Shown here one piece after another: positions 25,801 to 32,466 of a stretch of DNA of 64,000 bases (the stretch's first letter is position 1; each line of letters begins with the position of its first letter). Origin of the DNA: Pseudoxanthomonas mexicana (lineage in GTDB: Bacteria > Pseudomonadota > Gammaproteobacteria > Xanthomonadales > Xanthomonadaceae); assembly GCF_010093385.1 (NCBI RefSeq), contig NZ_PDWV01000002.1:62001-126000 (forward strand). The letters are read 5' to 3'. A program made the translations under genes and the position numbers. Under the pieces are notes generated by a model. That model saw only the letters and a program-made list of their open reading frames with translations. It ran no database searches and was not told the origin of the DNA.

Positions 25801-28217
25801 GCGAGTACGCCGCGCCGCGTTATCGCGAAGGCTACGAGAAGGGCATCCACGACCACGACGCGGCGGCGATCCTGCGCACCTTCCTTCCCTTGCGCAATGC
25901 CGCGGGCACCTTGCGGCACGCGCCGGCCGCGCGTGCGCTGGCGGTCGCCTGGTGGTGCCGCAGCGATGCGATGCCGCAGGAGGCGATCGACCGCATCCGG
26001 GCCTCCCGCGCGATCGATGCCCTGTCGTCGGCGGGCCGCGCCGTGGCGACGCTGCGCGACGAGCTGACGGCCACGATCTGCGAATGGATGCAGCGCGATG
26101 CGCTGCCCTTCGCCACCACCGATGCGACGGCGGCGGCCACGTTCCTGGTGGACACCGTCACCACGGCGACACCGACCTTCCGGTTCCCCCACTACGCCGA
26201 CGCCCTGGCATCCGCGCTCCGCGCGCGCCTGGCCGACGATGCCGGCGGTGCCGTGCTGGCCAGCGCACTGCAACGGCTGGAGGCGAAACCCGCCGCGGCG
26301 TGGTCGCTGCTGCGGCAGGCGCTCGAAGCCCTGACCGCCCTGCCCGACCACGCTCATCTCGCCGCCTACGTGCCGGAAGCGATCGCGCTGCTGCGGCATG
26401 GCCCGCACCTGACCCACGTGGTCGAACACGTCACGCTGATGGCCACCGTCGACGGCCTGCTGGGCGAACACGCGCGCATCCGCGAGGGACGGCTGGCGCT
26501 CGCGGTGGACGACCTGCCGGCCCGCTTCGCCGTGCACCGCGAACAGTTCCTGCCGGCATGGCAGCAGTACCAGGCATTGCGCGGCGAAGTGGCGCAGCGG
26601 GAGCGCGCGGCGATGCGCCTGTCCGAGTTCAAGGCGCGTCCGTTGAGCTCCTTCGTGCGCAACCGGCTGATCAACGACGTCTACCTGCCCGTCATCGGCG
26701 ACAACCTCGCCAAGCAGATGGGCACCGTCGGCGAGAACAAGCGCAGCGACCTGATGGGCCTGCTGATGATGATTTCGCCGCCCGGCTACGGCAAGACCAC
26801 ACTGATGGAGTACGTGGCGCACCGGCTGGGGCTGGTCTTCATGAAGGTCAACGGCCCGGCGCTCGGCCACGAGGTGCGCTCGCTGGATCCGGCGCAGGCG
26901 CCGGATGCGACGTCGCGGCAGGAACTCGAGAAGCTCAACCTGGCGCTGGAGATGGGCAACAACGTGATGCTGTACCTGGACGACATCCAGCACACGCACC
27001 CCGAGTTCCTGCAGAAGTTCATCTCGCTGTGCGACGGCACGCGCCGCATCGAGGGTGTCTGGCGCGGCAAGACCAAGACCTACGACATGCGCGGGCGCAA
27101 GTTCGCGGTGGTGATGGCGGGCAATCCGTACACGGAATCCGGCGAAGTCTTCAAGATCCCGGACATGCTGGCCAACCGCGCCGATATCTACAACCTGGAC
27201 GATGTGCTCGGCGGCATGGAAGACGCCTTCCTGTTGAGCTACGTGGACAACTGCCTGACGTCGAATCCGGTACTGGCTCCGCTCGCCACCCGCGACATGG
27301 CCGACCTCTACCTGCTGGTCGACAAGGCGCGCGGAAAAGACGTCAGCACCAACCAGCTCTCGCATGCCTACAGCGGCGCGGAGATCGGCGAGATCGTCGC
27401 GGTGCTGCAGCGCCTGCTGACCGCGCGCGACGTGGTCTACCGTGTCAACCAGCAGTACATCGCCAGTGCCGCGCAGGCGGACAAATACCGGGTGGAGCCG
27501 CCCTTCCGGCTGCAGGGCAGCTACCGCAACATGAACAAGCTGGCGGAAAAGATCTCGCCGGTGATGAATGCTGCCGAGCTGCAGCAGTTGATCTCCGACC
27601 ACTACCTGGGCGAAGCGCAGCTGCTGACCACCGGCGCAGAGGAGAACCTGCTCAAGCTCGGCGAACTGCGCGGCACGCTGACCGCCGAGGAACAGGCACG
27701 CTGGCAGCAGATCAAGGCCGACTTCCTGCGCAACAAGGCGATGGGCGCGGAGGATGCGGATGTCGGTGGCCGTGTGGTCGCGCAACTTGCCGACATCGCC
27801 GTCGGTCTGCAGCGGCTCGGCGAACCTGTCCCTGTGGAACCCCCTGCCCCTGCGCCATGGGAGGCATTGCTCTCCGCCCTGCATGCACTGCGCACGCCGG
27901 AGACGACCACGCCTTCCACGTCCGCTCCCGTGGCGCCCGTGCTCGATACTGCTCCCGTGCTGGAAGCCCTGCAGCAGACGATGGTGCGGCAGGACCAGCT
28001 CAACGCTGCCCTCGTCGCGCTGGCACAGGCGATGCGCAGCCACGGGCCGGCCCCGGCGCCTGCAGGTACGCGCAAGGCGAAGGCCCGGTCGCCGCGCGAA
28101 GCGGAATTCGACCAGGTCATCGCCAGCCTCGCCTTCAAGGAAGAACGTCCGACGCCCATCCTGGACATATCGCCATCGACGCCCGACACGGATGAAGAAG
28201 GGGAGCCGCGGACGTGA
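22893..28217 (+). CDS. Giant coiled-coil AAA ATPase ('DNA repair ATPase' family), 1,774 residues
   Basis: This very large protein has an N-terminal region (about 1-500) rich in beta-strands, with propeller-like repeated segments (HLNILDTLFVETIGGDLTLKV, ARVGSLILLKVLPY), a long helical/coiled-coil middle (500-1250) and one AAA domain. Walker A is SPPGYGKTT near residue 1294 and Walker B VMLYLDDIQ near 1358. Relatives are annotated as DNA repair ATPases, but I know of no experimental basis for that name, and the operon points to the envelope. The C-terminal tail (about 1650-1774) is Pro/Thr/Ala-rich. A GTGA overlap couples it to the next gene. Confidence 0.85.
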   Translation: MSDTPNTDAPSAETQVDQAVAQGGAYDVLRRRLDEQGARLRALVEALNTRRLQEFGDSRMEAIGRLRIRTEHNSVGRDIVQVGDLLLFGFNVYMGLKATTSVADVFGIYRLVETGDGYDVAPVDIAATFLADDAFQRDFSELYSYYKDARLLQLIVRDGRLLMAFQIGLKNTDVRVFRWTLTAEGEVNYLDARGERDIVLPPPFDFEWTRATKDMEVSGRHPHLNILDTLFVETIGGDLTLKVENNTETGAGVYSEPVEDRTQSLDDAHIEFARVGSLILLKVLPYRESTWRGLVYNTQTGKATRLDAIVQACIQLPEDHGIIFPGGYYLQNGEHKAFDAAVQHMQYKRTIRSPNGEDVMYVFYEREPGQAALLVYNLVQRRLQPPVLAHGYARLHDGRMVLFRAENDDPTRVHPMQVWQTPFSSDEFAATRPAGTSFMARLGNAELVRAVSNLFDLAREIERPDVSAQRYQLLTHGTRRLFDLHHWIDDAQCDGLATLLHEIAGTGESVLDEYEKVQEIRRQSETAMAQAQRDHRALLGRLQPEGWNGIGEFVDALGAVSRLRGHLLTLRDFRYIDTAAIDAMTAALQEAHERVGAATGEFLGGEKALAPFQQRLIELDARAQKAASARELADAIEAMQGMAGELDMLSELMATLRVDDATQRTRVVDALSAIYARLNQTRARATQRRRELGSAEAVAQFGAQFTLFSQAVSNALAMATTPERADEQLSRLMVQLEELESQFGEHEQFLSDILSKREEMLDAFEAHKQALLDERQRKAQSVQEAANRILEGLGRRTERFTTPDELNAFFAGDALILKLRELAGRLRELRDSVKADDIEARIKGARDQAVRALRDRSDLFEDGGNVIRLGPRHRFSVNTQPLDLTLIPRGDTLAVHLTGTDYLEPLQEPALDALRAYWDVSLESESPSLYRGEYLACRLRDDALAGEGGLRVQALEHALADPEALDRIVREYAAPRYREGYEKGIHDHDAAAILRTFLPLRNAAGTLRHAPAARALAVAWWCRSDAMPQEAIDRIRASRAIDALSSAGRAVATLRDELTATICEWMQRDALPFATTDATAAATFLVDTVTTATPTFRFPHYADALASALRARLADDAGGAVLASALQRLEAKPAAAWSLLRQALEALTALPDHAHLAAYVPEAIALLRHGPHLTHVVEHVTLMATVDGLLGEHARIREGRLALAVDDLPARFAVHREQFLPAWQQYQALRGEVAQRERAAMRLSEFKARPLSSFVRNRLINDVYLPVIGDNLAKQMGTVGENKRSDLMGLLMMISPPGYGKTTLMEYVAHRLGLVFMKVNGPALGHEVRSLDPAQAPDATSRQELEKLNLALEMGNNVMLYLDDIQHTHPEFLQKFISLCDGTRRIEGVWRGKTKTYDMRGRKFAVVMAGNPYTESGEVFKIPDMLANRADIYNLDDVLGGMEDAFLLSYVDNCLTSNPVLAPLATRDMADLYLLVDKARGKDVSTNQLSHAYSGAEIGEIVAVLQRLLTARDVVYRVNQQYIASAAQADKYRVEPPFRLQGSYRNMNKLAEKISPVMNAAELQQLISDHYLGEAQLLTTGAEENLLKLGELRGTLTAEEQARWQQIKADFLRNKAMGAEDADVGGRVVAQLADIAVGLQRLGEPVPVEPPAPAPWEALLSALHALRTPETTTPSTSAPVAPVLDTAPVLEALQQTMVRQDQLNAALVALAQAMRSHGPAPAPAGTRKAKARSPREAEFDQVIASLAFKEERPTPILDISPSTPDTDEEGEPRT

Positions 28218-28906
28218 GCCTGCCGCTTCCCCCGGACGCCGACACCCTCGGCGTGGCCGAGCACGCCGCCGCCATCCGCGCATTGGCCCAGGCCGGCGCG
28301 GGCGATCTGCAGGCGACGCTGCGCGACCTGCGTACGGTGCTGCTGTCCGCCGATCCGCGCGCCTTGCGCCGGAGCGTCGGTTTCTGGGGCCGGCTGATCG
28401 GTCGCGACATCCGTCTCGCCGCCGAGGCACGGTCGCTGCGCGAACGCAGCGGCATCCTGCTGCGGCAGGCCGGCTTCGAAGCATCCCGGCTGCGCAACCA
28501 GCACGCAACGCTCGTCACGCATGCGCAGCAGTTGCGCGAGGCCTGTGCGAAGCTGCAGCACGAGATCGACGGACTCGCGCACCAGCAGGCCACGACGGAA
28601 GGCGGCATACCGCGCCTCACGCACCTCATCACCCTGCGCAGCGCCTACGAGGTGACCGCCAGCCAGTTGGACCTCGTCGCCGCCAATGCGCTCGCCATCG
28701 CCGAGCGCCACGCGCAGCAGCTGCCGCGGCTCACCGTGCTGCTGGACCAGCAGCTGGGCGTCGCCGCCGGTGCCGGCCACGGAATGCAGCTATCCTCCGC
28801 CATGCAGACGATAGACGCACTGGAAGCCCATATCGAACACCTGCCCGCGCCGCCCGTCGTATCCGCGACGTCGGCGCGCACCACCCACACCCAGGAGGCC
28901 CCATGA
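28214..28906 (+). CDS. Unknown helical protein of the stress operon
   Basis: I do not recognise this 230-residue protein. It appears almost wholly alpha-helical, with heptad-like stretches at about 75-130 (RDIRLAAEARSLRERSGILLRQAGFEASRLR) and 140-190, and a Pro/Thr-rich C-terminus. There is no signal peptide or transmembrane helix. It starts at a GTG overlapping the ATPase stop and ends in an ATGA overlap with the TelA-like gene, so all three are translationally coupled. This suggests it is a subunit or adaptor linking the ATPase and TelA-like protein (inference). Confidence 0.75.
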   Translation: MSLPLPPDADTLGVAEHAAAIRALAQAGAGDLQATLRDLRTVLLSADPRALRRSVGFWGRLIGRDIRLAAEARSLRERSGILLRQAGFEASRLRNQHATLVTHAQQLREACAKLQHEIDGLAHQQATTEGGIPRLTHLITLRSAYEVTASQLDLVAANALAIAERHAQQLPRLTVLLDQQLGVAAGAGHGMQLSSAMQTIDALEAHIEHLPAPPVVSATSARTTHTQEAP

Positions 28907-30006
28907 CGACGACGAACCCCGAACAGACGCTCGTGCCCGCGGCGCTGTCGCCGCAGTTGCTGACCGACCTGGGCCTGGAAAGCGCCGACATCCCGCGCAT
29001 CCAGGAGGCCACGAAGGCGCTGCAGGACATCGCGCCCGGCAACCTGCACACCTACGGCCGCGAAGCGACCACCAAGACCAGCGCCTTCAGCACGCAACTG
29101 CTGGACAAGGTCCGCAACGCCGATCTGGACAGCAGCGGCGACAAGCTGGGCGAAGTCGTGCGCATCGCCCGCTCGCTCAACCTCGAATCGTTCCATGGTC
29201 GCTCGAAGCTGCCCATCCTCGGCCCGCTGATCGACAAGATGCGCGCGACCAGGGATGACCTGGTCCAGCGCTACAGCTCCACCAATCGCCAGATCGACCA
29301 GCTGATGGCCGACGTCGGCAAGACCCAGCAGATCCAGCAGCAGCGCGTGCGCGAGTACGACCAGATGCACGACATCGTGCTGGAAGAACGCCGCGAGCTG
29401 GGCGTGCATGTGGCCGCCGGCCGCGTGCGCATCGCCGAACTGGAGGCGGAGCTGGCGTCGCTGTCGGGGAAGGAAGATCCGGAATCCCGCACGCGCCGTG
29501 CCGCCCTCGATACCGCACTGCGCCTGATCGACAAGCGCGTGTCCGACCTGCAGGTACTGCAGCACGCGGCCGACCAGACGCTACCGATGATCCGCCTGAT
29601 CCAGGCCAACGCGATCCAGCTGATCGAGAAGTTCAGCGCGGTGCGCGACATCCCCATCCCGATGTGGCGCAACCAGTTCGCCATCCAGCTGTCGCTGGCC
29701 GACCAGCGCAACGCGGTCGAACTGGCCAATGCCATCGACGACGCCAGCAACGAACTGATGCGCAAGAACGCCGAACTGGTCCATTCGACCGCCGTCGGCA
29801 CCGCACGCGCCAACCAGCGCTCGGTGATCGACATCGAAACCCTGCGCACCGTCAACGAGACCCTGATCCGCACGGTGGAGGAAGTCCGCGAGATCCACCG
29901 AGAAGGCATGGCCAGGCGCAGGCAGCTTTCGACGGAGCTCGTCGACATGCGCGAGGACCTGGAGAAGCGGTTGGCGCTGCCGACGGCGGGCAACGGCACG
30001 CCGTAG
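28903..30006 (+). CDS. TelA-like toxic anion resistance protein
   Basis: This is a 367-residue member of the TelA family (tellurite/toxic anion resistance, also linked to colicin and phage resistance), all helical. Characteristic blocks are FHGRSKLPILGPLIDKM near 105, MHDIVLEERRELGVHVAAGR near 150, IPMWRNQFAIQLSLADQRNAVE near 250 and the C-terminal TVEEVREIHREGMARRRQ. TelA proteins act with Ter/Psp-type membrane-stress systems by an unknown mechanism. The start ATG is preceded by AGGAGG. It is the last gene of the operon. Confidence 0.87.
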   Translation: MTTTNPEQTLVPAALSPQLLTDLGLESADIPRIQEATKALQDIAPGNLHTYGREATTKTSAFSTQLLDKVRNADLDSSGDKLGEVVRIARSLNLESFHGRSKLPILGPLIDKMRATRDDLVQRYSSTNRQIDQLMADVGKTQQIQQQRVREYDQMHDIVLEERRELGVHVAAGRVRIAELEAELASLSGKEDPESRTRRAALDTALRLIDKRVSDLQVLQHAADQTLPMIRLIQANAIQLIEKFSAVRDIPIPMWRNQFAIQLSLADQRNAVELANAIDDASNELMRKNAELVHSTAVGTARANQRSVIDIETLRTVNETLIRTVEEVREIHREGMARRRQLSTELVDMREDLEKRLALPTAGNGTP

Positions 30007-30300
30007 CGCGCGTAGGATGCACCCGCTGCCGGCCAGGTCCACGCATCGCCGCATTGGCAGTGCGCGTGGACGGCGAAGATCGGCGTGTGCGCCTTTCCGG
30101 ATTCGATGCTGGCGACGTGGGCTGCGGCATGGCGGAGCCTGTCGACGCCACTGCGTCACGTCACATCACGTTATCGAAGATTTCTTCGGCACCGACGCTG
30201 CACTTCCTCCTCTAGCCACATCCAACGCGCTCCCGCGCGGTTAAACTGGCCCGCCGCACGGATGACCGCGCCGGGACAGCATCGGATCGAAGAGAAGAAG
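30007..30300. other. Intergenic region between TelA-like gene and cyanophycin cluster
   Basis: About 290 bases without a convincing gene. A small palindrome CGAAGA-TT-TCTTCG lies at 30175-30188, and TAAACT at 30242-30247 could be a -10 element for the cyanophycin genes, but no matching -35 is seen. No T-tract terminator for the stress operon was found. Confidence 0.4.
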
Positions 30301-30417
30301 ATGAGCGACGACGCCTATGTCACCTCCCGTCAGGCCAGTGGGTTGAAGGCCTGGGCATGCCATCCTGACAAGCGCCTGCTGGCAGGAAGCATGGACAGGA
30401 CGATCGACCGCCGATGA
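30301..30417 (+). CDS. Possible 38-residue ORF coupled to the isoaspartyl dipeptidase gene
   Basis: An ATG at 30301, after a purine-rich GAAGAGAAGAAG stretch, opens a short frame (MSDDAYVTSRQASGLKAWAC...). Its stop codon overlaps the start of the next gene (ATGA). It could be a translated leader that couples expression, or the remnant of a longer gene. It matches no family I know. Confidence 0.35.
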   Translation: MSDDAYVTSRQASGLKAWACHPDKRLLAGSMDRTIDRR

Positions 30418-31589
30418 CGACCACCCTGATCCGCAACGCGGAGGTGTACGCGCCCGAATCGCTGGGGCGCCGTGATCTGCTGCTCGGCGGCGGCAAGGTG
30501 CTCTGGATCGGGACCGATGCACCCGATCTTCCCGCCGCCTTCGGCGCGCAGGTGCTGGACCTCGGTGGCCGTCGGCTGCTGCCGGGGCTGATCGACGGCC
30601 ACGTGCACGTCACCGGCGGCGGCGGTGAGGCCGGCTTCGCCAGCCGGGTGCCTGCGCCGACGCTGTCGCGCTATACCCGCGGCGGCGTGACCACGGTGGT
30701 CGGCCTGCTGGGCACCGACGATGTCGCCCGCGGCACGCGCGAACTGCTGGCCCACGTCAACGCACTGCGCGAGGAAGGCCTGTCGGCCTGGGGATATGCC
30801 GGCGGCTACCATCTGCCGCCGGCCACCCTGACCGGCAGCGTGCGTGCGGACCTGGTATTCATCGACTGCCTGATCGGCGTGGGCGAGCTGGCGATCAGCG
30901 ATCACCGCTCCAGCCAGCCGACGCTGGACGAACTGCTGCGGATCGCGTCCGAAGCGCACGTGGCCGGGCTGATGACCGGCAAGGCGGGCATCGTCCACCT
31001 GCACCTGGGCGACGGCTCGCGCGGCCTGGACCTGGTGCGGCGCGCGCTCGACCAGAGCGAGCTGCCGCCGCGGGTGTTCAACCCGACCCACGTCAATCGG
31101 CGCAAGGCACTGTTCGAGGAAGCCATCGCGCTGGCGCGGCGCGGCTGCAGCATCGACATCACCGCCTTCCCGGTGGACGAAGGCGAGGACGCGTGGAGCG
31201 CGGCCGATGCGCTGGTCCGCTACCTCGACAGCGGCGCACCGCGCGACCGGGTCACCGTCAGTTCCGACGCCGGCGGCTGCCTGCCCTGCTTCGATGCGCA
31301 GGGCCGCGTGTGCAGCATGGACGTCGGCCACTCCGGCGCGCTGGTCGACACGCTGCGCGAGCTGCTGGCCCGCGGCATCGCCCTGCAGGACGCGCTGCCG
31401 GCCTTCACGTCCAACGTCGCCGGGCTGCTGCGGCTGCCGGGCAAGGGCCGCATCGCGGTGGGTGCCGACGCGGACCTGGTGGCGCTGGACGCCGACGGCA
31501 CGGTGACCGACGTGTTCGCCGGTGGCCGCCCGCACCTGCGCGATGGCGCGGTGCTGCGGCGTGGTACGTTCGAATCGCAAGACACCTGA
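30414..31589 (+). CDS. iadA: Isoaspartyl dipeptidase of the cyanophycin cluster
   Basis: This is a 391-residue amidohydrolase that splits beta-Asp-Arg (and other isoaspartyl) dipeptides, the last step of cyanophycin degradation. Metal ligands are seen as His63/His65 (DGHVHVTGG), His197 (HLHLGDGS), His226 (NPTHVNRR) and Asp285 (SSDAGG). The bridging position, Lys162 (carboxylated) in E. coli IadA as I recall it, is Glu158 here (GVGELAISDHRSS). The neighbouring cphB and cphA genes fix the pathway role; CphI is another name used for cluster-associated enzymes. Confidence 0.9.
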   Translation: MTTTLIRNAEVYAPESLGRRDLLLGGGKVLWIGTDAPDLPAAFGAQVLDLGGRRLLPGLIDGHVHVTGGGGEAGFASRVPAPTLSRYTRGGVTTVVGLLGTDDVARGTRELLAHVNALREEGLSAWGYAGGYHLPPATLTGSVRADLVFIDCLIGVGELAISDHRSSQPTLDELLRIASEAHVAGLMTGKAGIVHLHLGDGSRGLDLVRRALDQSELPPRVFNPTHVNRRKALFEEAIALARRGCSIDITAFPVDEGEDAWSAADALVRYLDSGAPRDRVTVSSDAGGCLPCFDAQGRVCSMDVGHSGALVDTLRELLARGIALQDALPAFTSNVAGLLRLPGKGRIAVGADADLVALDADGTVTDVFAGGRPHLRDGAVLRRGTFESQDT

Positions 31590-31605
31590 AGCACCGGAGC
31601 ACTCG

Positions 31606-32445
31606 ATGCCAAGCAAGCCCGTCAACGGGGAACACCGCGGCTGGATCATCCCGATCGGCGGCGCAGAGGACAAGGACACCAACCCGCGCATCCTGGCGCG
31701 TTTCGTCGAACTGAGCGGCGGCGCCGACGCCGACATCGTCGTCATCCCGACCGCGAGCCGGCTGAAGGATTCCGGCACCCGCTACGAGACGCTCTTCCAG
31801 GGCTTGGGGGCGGCGCGGGTCGAGGTGCTGGACTTCGACACCCGCCGCGACTGCCAGGAGGAAGGCCGTCTGGCACGGCTGGCGGAAGCCAGCGGCATCT
31901 TCTTCACCGGCGGCAACCAGCTGCGCCTGTCCACCATCCTCGGTGGCACCCAGGTGGCGCGCTGCATCCGCCTGCGCAACGCCCAGGGGGTGACGGTGGC
32001 CGGCACCAGCGCCGGTGCCGGGTTCCTGAGCGAGCACATGATCGCCTTCGGTGCCGAGGGCTCGTCGCCGCGCGCCAGCAGCGTGCGCCTGGCGCCGGGG
32101 CTGGGCCTGACCAACCGCTTCGTGATCGACCAGCATTTCCGCCAGCGCGATCGCCTGGGCCGCCTGACCGCGGCGCTCGGCTACAACCCGTTCGCCATCG
32201 GCATCGGCCTGGACGAGGACACCGCCGCCTTCATCTCCCCCGACGATACGCTCGAGGTCGAAGGCAGCGGCGCGGTCACCGTGGTCGACGCCCACGACCT
32301 GCAGTTCTCCTCGATGGCCCAGGCCGGCGAGGACGACCCCGTCTGCCTGCTGGGACTGGGCGTCCACATCCTGATCGCCGGCGCCACCTTCAACCTGCAT
32401 ACGCGGCGGGCTTCGGCCGGCCGACTGGCGACCCGCAAGACCTGA
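31606..32445 (+). CDS. cphB: Cyanophycinase CphB
   Basis: This is a 279-residue serine peptidase of the S51 type that cuts cyanophycin (multi-L-arginyl-poly-L-aspartate) to beta-Asp-Arg dipeptides. The nucleophile is Ser135 in VAGTSAGAGFL. Other family blocks are IPIGGAEDK near 16-23, FFTGGNQLRL near 100 and GIGLDEDTA near 205. No signal peptide is seen, so it acts on intracellular granules. The ATG at 31606 follows a GGAG. It sits 16 bases after the dipeptidase gene, in one operon with cphA. Confidence 0.93.
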   Translation: MPSKPVNGEHRGWIIPIGGAEDKDTNPRILARFVELSGGADADIVVIPTASRLKDSGTRYETLFQGLGAARVEVLDFDTRRDCQEEGRLARLAEASGIFFTGGNQLRLSTILGGTQVARCIRLRNAQGVTVAGTSAGAGFLSEHMIAFGAEGSSPRASSVRLAPGLGLTNRFVIDQHFRQRDRLGRLTAALGYNPFAIGIGLDEDTAAFISPDDTLEVEGSGAVTVVDAHDLQFSSMAQAGEDDPVCLLGLGVHILIAGATFNLHTRRASAGRLATRKT

Positions 32446-32466
32446 TCCGACAAGGGGACATCCTGC

